From CAWUEZ02 sp963921355 (lineage in GTDB: Bacteria > Pseudomonadota > Alphaproteobacteria > Thalassobaculales > Thalassobaculaceae): DNA of 64,000 nucleotides. Made by a program: the position numbers and the translations under genes. Below, one piece after another: positions 10,689 through 18,284 of this stretch. The notes under the pieces are model-generated. The model was not told the DNA's origin, did not search any database, and was given only the letters and a program-made list of their open reading frames with translations. Numbering within the stretch: the first letter of the stretch is position 1; each line of letters opens with the position of its first letter. Location of the stretch: positions 806,001 through 870,000 of the forward strand of contig OZ001190.1 in NCBI GenBank assembly GCA_963921355.3, in the 5' to 3' direction.

Positions 10689-10816
10689 GATGTTGCGATG
10701 CAACATCCTCCTCCGGGCCCCCCGCCCGGAGCAGGGTCCCTCGGGATCCTACGTCTCCCAGACGTGAAGCCTCCCTGTTCAACTTGCCGGGAACGAAAGT
10801 TCCCGGCAGTTTTTTA
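10689..10816 (+). ncRNA. Candidate small RNA: serial hairpins with C-rich loops
   Basis: No ORF here looks real, yet the stretch folds on paper into successive perfect hairpins: 10689-10707 (8-bp stem), 10711-10731 (8-bp stem, CCCCC loop), 10751-10765 (6-bp stem, CCC loop) and a terminator at 10785-10816. Unpaired CCTCC appears between hairpins 1 and 2 and again near 10770 (GCCTCCCTG). Exposed C/U-rich, anti-Shine-Dalgarno-like loops are a feature of alphaproteobacterial trans-acting sRNAs of the alpha-r14/cuckoo type. Assignment to that family is a suggestion only; the 5' end could lie further upstream. Confidence 0.4.
10785..10816 (+). terminator. Strong rho-independent terminator
   Basis: A perfect 10-bp stem, TGCCGGGAAC and GTTCCCGGCA, closed by a GAAA tetraloop and followed by GTTTTTTATT. 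It points rightwards, 190 bp after the LysR remnant, so it most simply ends the candidate small RNA or readthrough from trxB. It also separates that unit from the convergent dehydrogenase gene ending at 10825. Confidence 0.85.
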
Positions 10817-10824
10817 TTCGGCGT

Positions 10825-11967
10825 TCAGGATCCGGTGGCGTGCGGCGTCAGGATCTGGCGGACCGCGTTCCCGGACGCCAGTCGATCGAACCCCGCGTTG
10901 ATGTCCTCAAACCCAATCGTGCCGTCGATCAGCCGATCGATCGGCAGCCGGCCCTGACGGAACGCGTCGAGGTATTTCGGGATATCCCGGACCGGCACAC
11001 AGGACCCCATATAGCTGCCCCGTACGCTGATTTCCCGCGATACCAGGTCGGCGGCGGGGATGGCGAAAGTCTGGCCGGCCGGCGACAGGCCGACGGTGAC
11101 CAGTTGGCCGCCGGTTCTCAGCACCGCGTATCCGGTCTCCAGAGCCGCGATCACGCCCGCTCCCTCGAGCGCCACATCACATCCGCCACCGGTCAGGTCG
11201 AGAACCTGCTGGACATGATCCGGATCGCGCGCATCGATCGTGTGGTCGGCGCCGAGCTGCCGGGCGAGACCCAGCTTGTCCGGGTTTACGTCGATCGCGA
11301 TGACCTGGGCAGCGCCCCCGAGCATGGCGCCCAGCATGGCCGACAGTCCCACGCCGCCGAGGCCAATCACCGCGACCGTGTCGCCGGGGGCTGTCCGGGC
11401 CGCGTTCAACGCCGCACCGACGCCGGTCATGACCGCGCAGCCGAAGAGCGCGGCGGTCTCAAGCGGAATGTCGCGGTCGATCACCACGACCGATCCCCGG
11501 TCCACCACCGCGAATTCCGCGAAACAGGACACGCCGGACTGGTGGTTGACGGGGTGGCCGGCAGCATCGGTGAGCCGTTTGCCGCCGCCCATCAGCTCTC
11601 CTTTGGCGCGGGCTGCAGCGTGCGTCTGGCAGATCTGAGGGCGGCCTTCCAGACAACGCACACATCGCCCACAGCTGGCCGAGAACTGAAAGACCACCGG
11701 ATCACCGGGGCGGACATCACGCACGCCTCTGCCGACGTCGACCACCTCTCCAGCACCCTCATGGCCGAGGGCGACGGGCAGCGGCCTCGGTCGGCTGCCG
11801 TTTATAACCGACAGATCGGAGTGGCAGAGCCCGGCGCCGGCGATCCGCACGACCAACTCGCCGGCCTCTGGCGGGGCCAGGGTCAGGTCCTCGATCGCGA
11901 TCGGGCAGCTGGCGGCATAGGGCGGAGTGGCCGCAACCTCTCGCAGGACGGCAGCTCTGATTTGCAA
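10825..11967 (-). CDS. Zinc-dependent alcohol dehydrogenase (MDR superfamily)
   Basis: 380 residues. Catalytic-zinc motifs GLCHSDL and GHEGAGEVVDVG are present, as are four spaced cysteines of the structural zinc lobe (CGRCVRCLEGRPQIC) and a Rossmann GLGGVGLSAMLGA NAD-binding loop followed by AIDVN. The layout is that of class III-like/aryl alcohol dehydrogenases. The start is a TTG at 11967, the only in-frame start that gives the full N-terminal barrel; the Shine-Dalgarno is weak. It stands alone and is convergent with the terminator at 10785. Substrate cannot be told from sequence. Confidence 0.9.
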   Translation of the reverse strand: MQIRAAVLREVAATPPYAASCPIAIEDLTLAPPEAGELVVRIAGAGLCHSDLSVINGSRPRPLPVALGHEGAGEVVDVGRGVRDVRPGDPVVFQFSASCGRCVRCLEGRPQICQTHAAARAKGELMGGGKRLTDAAGHPVNHQSGVSCFAEFAVVDRGSVVVIDRDIPLETAALFGCAVMTGVGAALNAARTAPGDTVAVIGLGGVGLSAMLGAMLGGAAQVIAIDVNPDKLGLARQLGADHTIDARDPDHVQQVLDLTGGGCDVALEGAGVIAALETGYAVLRTGGQLVTVGLSPAGQTFAIPAADLVSREISVRGSYMGSCVPVRDIPKYLDAFRQGRLPIDRLIDGTIGFEDINAGFDRLASGNAVRQILTPHATGS

Positions 11968-12026
11968 CGGTGGTGTCCCAGGCGATGTTCTCGGAGAGGT
12001 AGGCTACCGCCCCGGGGCGCGGCCCG

Positions 12027-12365
12027 CTACTCGTCCAGCGCCGGCGCCGCGGCGCCGGCGGCGATCAGCGCATGGGTCATGAGTCTGGCTTGGGCCCTGA
12101 GCAGATCCGGCTGGCGGTCCCAGCAGGAGGCAACGTCGTGTTCGGCCGCATGCAGACGTTCTTGGCAACGTTGGAGGACGGTGTCGATCACATCGACGCC
12201 CGGCATATCGTCGGCCAGAGCGTCACGTCGTTGGCGCAGATCGTCGAAGGCGGCTGACGCTGCATCCAGTTCGCAGACCAGGGGATGACCCGTGGTTCCT
12301 GCGGTCGGCGGACACAGTCGACCCGTCCCGCGGGCGTCGATCTTCAGGTCATTCTTGATCTTCAT
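12027..12365 (-). CDS. Hypothetical protein
   Basis: 112 residues beginning MKIKNDLKIDARGTGRLC. I do not recognise it. It is mostly helical by eye, with a charged middle (DDLRQRRDALADDMPGVDVIDTV) and two or three cysteines; no membrane segment or signal peptide. A GGAG lies 12 nt upstream of the ATG, further than ideal. It is head-to-head with the HTH-PAS-like regulator and separated from it by 153 bp that contain one TGGGTnCCA dyad, so it may share that regulation. Confidence 0.5.
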   Translation of the reverse strand: MKIKNDLKIDARGTGRLCPPTAGTTGHPLVCELDAASAAFDDLRQRRDALADDMPGVDVIDTVLQRCQERLHAAEHDVASCWDRQPDLLRAQARLMTHALIAAGAAAPALDE

Positions 12366-12465
12366 TTGGCAGGCACTCCCCAGGGCGAATCGGTGGCTTC
12401 TTGAAGCAGGCTGCCGTTGAACGCATTGTGGTCGCCGATGGGGGATTTCCGGCCCGCGTTCGTGT

Positions 12466-12492
12466 TTGACGGCATGGGTGCCATTCGTTGAA
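12466..12492. promoter_or_regulatory. TGGGTnCCA dyad upstream of the HTH-PAS-like gene
   Basis: Core TGGGTGCCA at 12475-12483. The right half, CCAttCGTT, matches the trxB consensus fully; the left half reads ACGgcaTGGG, with one extra base in the spacer. It lies 36 bp before the start of the regulator gene at 12519 and about 100 bp before the divergent hypothetical gene, a position suited to autoregulation. See the palindromes at 9211-9321 for the better-conserved copies. Confidence 0.5.
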
Positions 12493-12518
12493 CATGTCCT
12501 CAGGGTGACACTTAGTAG

Positions 12519-13370
12519 ATGGTGGCCGTGCGCAACCGCGATGTCCTTGAGCAAAATCACGAATCCGCCGATAGGTCTGTGGATAACTATCGGCGGGTCG
12601 AGAATGAGGTCGAGGCGATGGCGGCCATCCTGCTCTACGACCTGAAGCGGTTCATGGCTCAGGTCCCGGAGATGACGCCCGCCAAGCTGTCGGAACTCGC
12701 CGGCCTCTCCAGCGACTGGACCATTCGCGATATCCGCAAGCCCGATTGGTACGTCAAGAACATCACGACACTGTTTCGGTTGGAGCGCGCCTTGTACAGC
12801 CACCCGGCCTGGCAGCCCAAGCGGGTGTACGGGTGCCGGTCGGTCCTGACGTCAAACGGCTTCGTCTACCGGCGATGGGTCGATCCTTTGACCTCGCTGG
12901 AGTTCGGCAGCGATACCCTGCTGTGGGAGACACGATCGTCCGACGCGCATTTCATCGACCGGGCCCTGGAGGATCCATGGGTGTCGACGATCGACGTCTC
13001 CAGCGGCGATCCGTTCAAGTTTCGGGTCCTGCGTTTCTCACAGGGCATGATCGACACCTACGGTCTCAACAAGACCGGCATGCGATTCATCGACAACCCC
13101 AGCCCGGGCTACGGCAAGTTCGTCGCCAAGGATCTGCTCGATTGCATGACGAACAACGCCGCGCGATCCCGCGACATGTTTCACAGCTTCAGCCGCCTGA
13201 GCGATCGGATCGTGTTCCGCAATGCCACGTGGCCCTGCCTGGATGAAGGGCTGATGGTGTCGAAGATCAAGGTCGAGTACTGGCGACCCGGGGCCGACCG
13301 GATCGCCCTCAGGCGGCGGTTTGGACCCCAGGATAATTCTGCATCTCCTCCGCCCGACTCTTCCAGTTGA
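12519..13370 (+). CDS. HTH (XRE-like) regulator with PAS-like sensory domain
   Basis: 283 residues. Residues about 40-90 read as a lambda-repressor-like HTH: LKRFMAQVPEMTPAKLSELAG, then SDWTIRDIRKPDWYVKNITTLFRLERAL has recognition-helix and dimer-helix character. The C-terminal half (RVLRFSQGMIDTYGLNKTGM, then DNPSPGYGKFVAKDLLDC) resembles the PAS_5 type of small-ligand sensor. Both domain calls are by eye. ATG 12519 is used; ATG 12615 region could be an internal start. The 3' end overlaps the convergent acyltransferase-like gene by 62 bp. A TGGGTnCCA dyad lies just upstream, so it may regulate itself and the neighbours carrying the same site. Confidence 0.65.
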   Translation: MVAVRNRDVLEQNHESADRSVDNYRRVENEVEAMAAILLYDLKRFMAQVPEMTPAKLSELAGLSSDWTIRDIRKPDWYVKNITTLFRLERALYSHPAWQPKRVYGCRSVLTSNGFVYRRWVDPLTSLEFGSDTLLWETRSSDAHFIDRALEDPWVSTIDVSSGDPFKFRVLRFSQGMIDTYGLNKTGMRFIDNPSPGYGKFVAKDLLDCMTNNAARSRDMFHSFSRLSDRIVFRNATWPCLDEGLMVSKIKVEYWRPGADRIALRRRFGPQDNSASPPPDSSS

Positions 13371-14010
13371 CCAGTTTGTGGGCGTTCATCGGGCCCCAGT
13401 CCGGCTGCGTCTGCGGATCGAAGATGATGGCGCTGTGGCGGTAGCCGAAGCGCTCAGGCGGCACTTTGGTCCCGAGTTTGTCCGCTTTCATCATGTTGAA
13501 CAGGAAATCCGGGTTCCAGACGCGCATGCAGACCGCATGCATCAGGGCTGCCATTGACCGGCCCAGTTCGTTCCCCTTGAAACCCCTGTCAAGGAACGCC
13601 CCGCCGCCATAGACCAGCCGGCCGCGGACCGCCGATAGATCCGCATTCCAGTCGTGGCGGATCGGCTCGACCACCGAGAGCTGCTCCGCATGCCGTCGAT
13701 CGCCCCAGATGACGCGGGAATGGAACAGATGGGCGAGGTCGGTGTTGTCGAAGATCCGGCACGCGATGATTCCGATACTGTTCGATCCGGCATGTCTCCT
13801 TGCCTTGAGGCAGAGCCACCGGGCCGTTCCGGGCGTGATCGTCGAGGCGTCGACGTCCAGAGTCGGATGCACTGGTCCTTTCAGGCCTTCGTGGGCCGCC
13901 TTGAACGCCAGCATGTCGTCCGACATCTCGACCGAGACCTGCTGAGCTTCGATGTTCTCCAGATGGTGGCTGATCTGAGCGTTGATCGATTCATAGAATG
14001 CGACGTCCAT
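13309..14010 (-). CDS. Divergent GNAT-fold acyltransferase-like protein
   Basis: 233 residues starting MDVAFYESINAQISHHLENI; the ATG at 14010 has GGAGAGG six bases upstream, much better than the in-frame ATG at 14127. It is a paralogue of the protein at 50724-51473: both share G-IAC-..-FD, L-HLF/L-GLF..R.IW, a GGG/HGG..LDRG block, a W.-D..F segment, R(F/Y)GYR and PDWGP in the same order. The paralogue has a readable GNAT motif A (GRGIGTRLV); here it is degraded (KGNELGRSM). It may be an acyl transfer enzyme, possibly related to N-acyl amino acid or autoinducer synthases, but no LuxI signature residues are visible. It overlaps the regulator gene tail to tail and has its own TGGGTnCCA dyad upstream. 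Confidence 0.6.
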   Translation of the reverse strand: MDVAFYESINAQISHHLENIEAQQVSVEMSDDMLAFKAAHEGLKGPVHPTLDVDASTITPGTARWLCLKARRHAGSNSIGIIACRIFDNTDLAHLFHSRVIWGDRRHAEQLSVVEPIRHDWNADLSAVRGRLVYGGGAFLDRGFKGNELGRSMAALMHAVCMRVWNPDFLFNMMKADKLGTKVPPERFGYRHSAIIFDPQTQPDWGPMNAHKLVNWKSRAEEMQNYPGVQTAA

Positions 14011-14023
14011 GTTCCACCTCTCC

Positions 14024-14050
14024 ATACACGTTTGGGTACCAGATGTGGTG
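14024..14050. promoter_or_regulatory. TGGGTnCCA dyad just upstream of the acyltransferase-like gene
   Basis: Core TGGGTACCA at 14033-14041, identical to the core of the 9295-9321 palindrome, flanked by ACGtt on the left and gaTGT on the right. It ends 14 bp upstream of the minus-strand ATG at 14010, overlapping the likely 5' leader or promoter. The match to the consensus is weaker outside the core than at trxB. Confidence 0.5.
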
Positions 14051-14214
14051 TCGTGAGCTACAAAGCTCCCCAGACCTAGAGGTGCGAAGAAGTGTTTGAA
14101 TTCAGTGTGAGTTATTGTGGTTGTCATCGGGAGAGATTCGCTAAATCCGTGCCGACTCGTCCGTGCGCATACTGGAGTTAAACTATAAATGATTGAATAA
14201 CACTTGAGATAATT

Positions 14215-14401
14215 TGTCGTATGGGTGAGGGCTGGATGTCCCGCCCGGGAGACGGGCGCGGTTCCCGGCCTTCGGAAAACCCGTAGACGCGGGCCGGGCC
14301 GACATGTGGCAAAAGGCATGTCTGGCGCATGTGGGACCGGATCCACCTTGACGCGCCTGGGGCGATCGCCGGGGTGTTCCCTGGCGATCGCTTCGCTTTT
14401 T
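14215..14401 (+). ncRNA. Structured intergenic stretch ending in an orphan terminator (possible RNA gene)
   Basis: The 429-bp gap between the acyltransferase-like gene and the glycerate kinase gene has no credible ORF. Its right half contains GCCCG-GGAGA-CGGGC, a CCCGGCC/GGGCCGGG pairing, and GACATG-N10-CATGTC, then a terminator-like hairpin at 14362-14391. No protein gene on the plus strand lies upstream before the one ending at 13370, which is 850 bp away. An AT-rich patch at 14165-14215 could hold a promoter. Both flanking genes are on the minus strand. I cannot match it to a known RNA family. Confidence 0.28.
14362..14401 (+). terminator. Rho-independent terminator-like hairpin, plus strand
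   Basis: Perfect 9-bp arms GCGATCGCC and GGCGATCGC with a 12-nt loop, followed by TTCGCTTTTT. The T-run is on the plus strand only, so it is not the terminator of the minus-strand glycerate kinase gene ending at 14440. Confidence 0.6.
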
Positions 14402-14439
14402 CCCGCGGGGAGTTTCCGGAGAGACCGGATTCACAGGTT

Positions 14440-15750
14440 CTAGGCGCGGTCGATCAGGATGGCCCGGAAATCGTTCACATTGGTCAGGGTCGGGCCGGTG
14501 ATCATCAGCCGGCCGAGCGCTGCGAAGGCGCCGTAGCCGTCGTTGTCGGCGAGCCGGTCCGCGAAGTTCACGCCATCCGCAACCGCGCGATCGAGGTCAC
14601 CCGGAAGGAACAGGGCGCCCGCGTTGTCCTCGGTGCCATCGATGCCGTCGGTATCACACGCCAGCGCGCCGATCCGAGGGGCGAGATCGGGCAACCGGTC
14701 GCGGACCGCCACGGCGAAGGCGCACAGGAACTCGGCGTTGCGGCCGCCGCGCCCGGAGCCCCGCACGGTCACGGTCGTTTCCCCGCCGGACAGCAGGACC
14801 GTCGGTGCCGAGGCCGGCTGGCCGTGCCGCGCGACTTGCGCCGCGATACCCGCCATCACCGTCGCGACGTCGCGCGCTTCGCCCTCGATCGCATCCCCGA
14901 GGATCACCGGGGTGATGCCGTGGTCCCGGGCCACCTGGGCGGCCGCCTCCAGGGAGGCCTGGGGCCGTGCAGCCATGGTCACAGTCGCCTTTGCGAGCTC
15001 CGGGCTGCCCGGTTTCGGGGTTTCGTTCCGGGGGTCTTCCAGGGCGCGTTGCACGGCCTCCGGCGGGGCGATGGCGTATTTGGCCAGGACGCCCCGGGCG
15101 TCCGCCAGGGTGCTGGTGTCGGGAACGGTCGGCCCGGAGGCGATGACATCCGGATCGTCACCGGGCACGTCGGAGATCAGGAAGGCGTGCACCGCGGCGG
15201 GGGAGGCGGCGGCGGCCAGGCGCCCGCCCTTGATCGCCGACAGGTGTTTGCGGACCGCGTTCATCTCATGGATCGTCGCCCCGCTTTTCAGCAGCGCAGC
15301 GGTGACGGCGCGCTTGTCGTCCAGGGACACGCCGGCACAGGGCAGGCTCAGCAAGGCGGAGCCGCCGCCGGAAATCAGCGCGATGACCCGGTCGTCGGCA
15401 GTCAGGCCCTCGACCAGAGCCAGCAGCTCAGCCGCGGCCGCCCGGCCGGCGGCGTCCGGAACCGGATGGGAGGCCTCGACCACGCGGATCCGGTTGGTCG
15501 GGCAGCCATGGCCGTAGCGGGTGATCACCAGGCCCTCTAGGGTGTCCGGCAGGGATGCATCGGACCATGCGGTTTCGACCGCTGCCGCCATCGACGCGGC
15601 GGCCTTGCCGGCCCCCACCACGACCGTGCGGCCCGGCGCCTCTTCCGCCAGAAGCGGTGCCAGGGCGGGCGGCAGGCAGGTCGCCGGGTCGGCAGCGGCC
15701 ATGGCGGCGTCGGCGAGACGGCCCAGTATGGCCTCGGCATCCATCGTCAT
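14440..15750 (-). CDS. Glycerate 2-kinase, MOFRL family
   Basis: 436 residues. The N-terminal DUF4147 domain carries VVVGAGKAAASMAAAVE, EASHPVPDAAG and ISGGGSALLSLPCAG; the C-terminal MOFRL domain carries LLSGGETTVTVRGSGRGGRN and ALACDTDGIDGTEDNAGAL. These are the signatures of type II glycerate kinases (often labelled gckA or ttuD), phosphorylating glycerate or hydroxypyruvate products with ATP. The ATG at 15750 overlaps the stop of the RraA-like gene (TGATG), so the two are translationally coupled and probably act in one pathway of C3-C4 acid breakdown. Confidence 0.92.
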   Translation of the reverse strand: MTMDAEAILGRLADAAMAAADPATCLPPALAPLLAEEAPGRTVVVGAGKAAASMAAAVETAWSDASLPDTLEGLVITRYGHGCPTNRIRVVEASHPVPDAAGRAAAAELLALVEGLTADDRVIALISGGGSALLSLPCAGVSLDDKRAVTAALLKSGATIHEMNAVRKHLSAIKGGRLAAAASPAAVHAFLISDVPGDDPDVIASGPTVPDTSTLADARGVLAKYAIAPPEAVQRALEDPRNETPKPGSPELAKATVTMAARPQASLEAAAQVARDHGITPVILGDAIEGEARDVATVMAGIAAQVARHGQPASAPTVLLSGGETTVTVRGSGRGGRNAEFLCAFAVAVRDRLPDLAPRIGALACDTDGIDGTEDNAGALFLPGDLDRAVADGVNFADRLADNDGYGAFAALGRLMITGPTLTNVNDFRAILIDRA

Positions 15751-16493
15751 CAGCGGTTGTTCCCTTCTGTGTCTGCGCGGTGCGACACGCGCCAGGCCTC
15801 GTACTCGGCGCGGGTCTCGGCGTTGGGCGGATAGAGGCCGATGGTCGGTCGTCCCTCCGCCACCCGGGCCTGAACCCATCCTTCGAACAGGTCCTGCTCG
15901 ACCGCGTCATCGGCGAGTTCGGCGACAAGATCAACCGGGATGACCACCGCACCGTCACCGTCGCAGATGATCACGTCACCCGGAAAGACCGTAACACCGC
16001 CACAGGCCACCGGGCCCTTAACCGGCCCGCCCGAGAGTTCGGTGAGGCTTGCCGGCGGCGCGCTGCCCAGGCACCAGACCGGCAGGCCTGACTGCGCGAC
16101 CCCTGATGCGTCGCGGACCGCACCGTCGACGACAAGACCGGCGACGCCGCGCCTGGCCAGGCGGGCCGACAGGATATCCCCGATGGTGCCGGTGCTGGTG
16201 ACGCCCCGCGCCTCGACCACCATGACCGCACCCGGCGGGCACTCTTCGATCGCCACCCGCGGCCCGTAGCCCGGGGCGCCCAGCACGGCCGGGTCCGACA
16301 GGTCTTCGCGCAAGGGGAGAAAGCGCAAGGTATACGCCGCGCCGACGATGCAGCCCTGACCGGCGGACAGCGGCTTCACGCCGCCGATCGAGGCGTGCCG
16401 GATCCCGCGCTTCAGCAGCTGCATGGACACGGTCGCGGTGCTGCTGCCGCGCAGCTTGTCGAGGACGCTCTCGGTGATCATAGATCGTCTCAT
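15750..16493 (-). CDS. RraA-like protein (ribonuclease regulator / HMG aldolase fold)
   Basis: 247 residues. Key segments are SMQLLKRGIRHASIGGVKPL at the N terminus, GDILSARLARRGVAGLVVDGAVRD with the metal- and substrate-binding DGxxRD, and FPGDVIICDGDGAVVIPVD. The family contains both RNase E inhibitors and 4-hydroxy-4-methyl-2-oxoglutarate/oxaloacetate aldolases. Coupling to a glycerate kinase argues for the aldolase-type metabolic role, though this is inference. Divergent from the isochorismatase-like gene; the 199-bp gap contains short GGGACC/GGTCC-type inverted repeats but no gene. Confidence 0.85.
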   Translation of the reverse strand: MRRSMITESVLDKLRGSSTATVSMQLLKRGIRHASIGGVKPLSAGQGCIVGAAYTLRFLPLREDLSDPAVLGAPGYGPRVAIEECPPGAVMVVEARGVTSTGTIGDILSARLARRGVAGLVVDGAVRDASGVAQSGLPVWCLGSAPPASLTELSGGPVKGPVACGGVTVFPGDVIICDGDGAVVIPVDLVAELADDAVEQDLFEGWVQARVAEGRPTIGLYPPNAETRAEYEAWRVSHRADTEGNNR

Positions 16494-16692
16494 TGTGGTG
16501 GCGCGGCCAGTGTGCCGCGCACCGGCGGTCTCGGCAATTCGGGTCGGCTCCGGTCAGGCAAGTCCTCCGGGGACTGGCCGATTGTGGGCTCATCGGCAGG
16601 GGATCATTCGCGCCGGCCCGGGTTCAGATTCGGAGGCGGGACCCATAGGTTGGGCCCTATTCTCATCGGGACCCGCACGTGAAGGAAATGCC

Positions 16693-17292
16693 ATGTCCGA
16701 GCCGAAGACCCTGCTGCAGATGGCCGGCGCCGATCTCAATCCAGCGCCCCTGTCGACCTGCGGCATCGTCGTGATCGACGCCCAGAACGAGTATGTCGAA
16801 GGCCCGCTTGCCTTGCCCGATGTCAATCCCGCCCTGGATCGGATTGCCGTCCTTCTGGACCGGGCCCGTCAAGCCGGCCGGCCGATCGTGCATATCGCCC
16901 ATAAGGGCCGGGCCGGTGGCCCCTTTGACCGGGACGCGGACCGCGGCGCGATCGTCGATCGGGTCGCACCGGTCGGCAGCGAAGCGGTGATCGAGAAGGG
17001 TCTGCCGAACGCGTTCGCCGGCACCGAGCTTGAGTCGACCTTACGTGACCTGGGTCTGGAGACCGTGATCTTCGCCGGGTTCATGACCCATATGTGCGTC
17101 AGTTCCACGGCCCGCTGCGCCCTCGATCTCGGGTTCAATAGCGTCGTGGTTTCGGACGCTTCCGGAACCCGCGCGCTGCCGGATCCGACCGGCGGTCCGG
17201 CTTTGTCGGCTGCCGACTTGCACCGGGCGGTCCTGGCGGGCCTCGCTGACCGCTTCGCAATCGTGTCGCCGCTCGATCGGATCCCGGACTGA
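16693..17292 (+). CDS. Isochorismatase-like cysteine hydrolase
   Basis: 199 residues. The D-K-C triad is visible: Asp29 in GIVVIDAQNEY, Lys102 in AVIEKGLPNAF and Cys135 in FMTHMCVSSTARCA, which also supplies the conserved cis-peptide region. Start at 16693 with AAGGAA five bases upstream; an ATG at 16688 is out of frame. Members hydrolyse vinyl ethers, nicotinamide, N-carbamoyl or related amide substrates, and the actual substrate here is unknown. Divergent from the RraA/glycerate kinase pair. Confidence 0.9.
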   Translation: MSEPKTLLQMAGADLNPAPLSTCGIVVIDAQNEYVEGPLALPDVNPALDRIAVLLDRARQAGRPIVHIAHKGRAGGPFDRDADRGAIVDRVAPVGSEAVIEKGLPNAFAGTELESTLRDLGLETVIFAGFMTHMCVSSTARCALDLGFNSVVVSDASGTRALPDPTGGPALSAADLHRAVLAGLADRFAIVSPLDRIPD

Positions 17293-17321
17293 TGGAGATC
17301 GGTGCCGCGCCGGGGATGCGG

Positions 17322-17555
17322 TCAATGATCGAGAGAACGCTCCGACGGCAGGGTGGTCGATTCAGGGTCGACCGCGGCGGCGATCCGCCGGATTGCGCCC
17401 AGCAATGTGTCGAATTGGGTAAGGCCCTGCAGTTCGATACCGCGTGAGCCGGCGATCTCGGCCGCCAGGGCTTCGAGTTCCGACCGCTCGGACGCGCTCT
17501 GCGCGGCGGCGGCGTCCCGGACGATCTCGGCGGCGACAAGAAGACGCCTCGGCAT
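17322..17555 (-). CDS. Small hypothetical protein
   Basis: 77 residues, MPRRLLVAAEIVRDAAAAQS onward, largely helical and rich in Ala and Glu. No motif recognised. It is believed real because GAGGAGGAG lies directly upstream with a 5-6 nt spacer to the ATG at 17555. It is convergent with the isochorismatase-like gene and separated from it by 29 bp. Confidence 0.6.
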   Translation of the reverse strand: MPRRLLVAAEIVRDAAAAQSASERSELEALAAEIAGSRGIELQGLTQFDTLLGAIRRIAAAVDPESTTLPSERSLDH

Positions 17556-17660
17556 GGGTCTCCTCCTCTTTCTGAGTGATGCCCAGGTCGAACAGCTTTT
17601 CCCTTAAATTGATTTAGGCCGTTCCCGTCGGTTGTCCAGCCGGACCATCGGGCCGCACGG

Positions 17661-18107
17661 TTAGGCGGTACCTGCCGGCCAGGTCGCCTCGTCCTCGTCG
17701 GCCCGGCGTTCCAGGTCCTCCATCTCGGCGTCGCTGTAGCCGTAGTGGTGGCCGATCTCGTGGATCAGGACGTGCCGTACGACGGTGTAGAGGTCGTCGC
17801 CGCTCTCGATCCAATAGTCCAGGATCGGACGGCGGAACAGGAACACCCGGTCGAGATCGGCGGGTGTCTCGCCGGTTGAGCGATGGCCGAGGGGAACGCC
17901 CTGATAGAGTCCGAGAAGATCGAACGGCGTTTCCAGGTCCATCGCCTCACAGACTTCCTCATCGGGAAAGTCCTCGACGAGAATGGCAAGTCCCGAGAGC
18001 GGCTTCAGCAACTCGCTCGGAACATTCGACAACGCATCCTCTGCAAGAGCGGCGACCTCGTCGATGCTCGGCGCAAGGATTCCGGGGCGGGCTCTCTGTG
18101 CACACAT
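17661..18107 (-). CDS. Metallopeptidase family protein (zincin-like, DUF1025)
   Basis: 148 residues. The HExxH zinc motif (His116, Glu117, His120) lies in RHVLIHEIGHHYGYSDAEME, and the middle part DLLGLYQGVPLGHRSTGE is characteristic of the family known as Zincin_1. These are small cytoplasmic proteins with a minimal zincin fold; peptidase activity is unproven. An upstream in-frame ATG at 18152 is possible, but residues before MCAQRARPG are not conserved in style. It is divergent from bdhA. Confidence 0.88.
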   Translation of the reverse strand: MCAQRARPGILAPSIDEVAALAEDALSNVPSELLKPLSGLAILVEDFPDEEVCEAMDLETPFDLLGLYQGVPLGHRSTGETPADLDRVFLFRRPILDYWIESGDDLYTVVRHVLIHEIGHHYGYSDAEMEDLERRADEDEATWPAGTA

Positions 18108-18284
18108 GCCGCAGCTATAGACCCATAGACCCTTCAGGGAAAGTTCGCGCATCGGCCCGGCCGCCGGCTCGCGGCAAGGCACCACCGCACCGACCGGGCC
18201 GGATTGATGGGCCGCATTGACGTAATTGTGCGCTGCAACGTACATGTCGGCCGATTGTTCCGCTTCCCATTCGGAGACTGCCCC

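Noticed and set aside
13309..14010. LuxI-type acyl-homoserine lactone synthase
   Set aside because: The conserved LuxI Arg/Phe/Trp/Asp residues are not visible; only a distant GNAT-like pattern through its paralogue is supported.
14183..14434. 83-residue minus-strand ORF in the 14.0-14.4 kb gap
   Set aside because: Low-complexity Arg/Pro/Ser-rich translation, no ribosome-binding site, and it runs through the stems of the proposed RNA.
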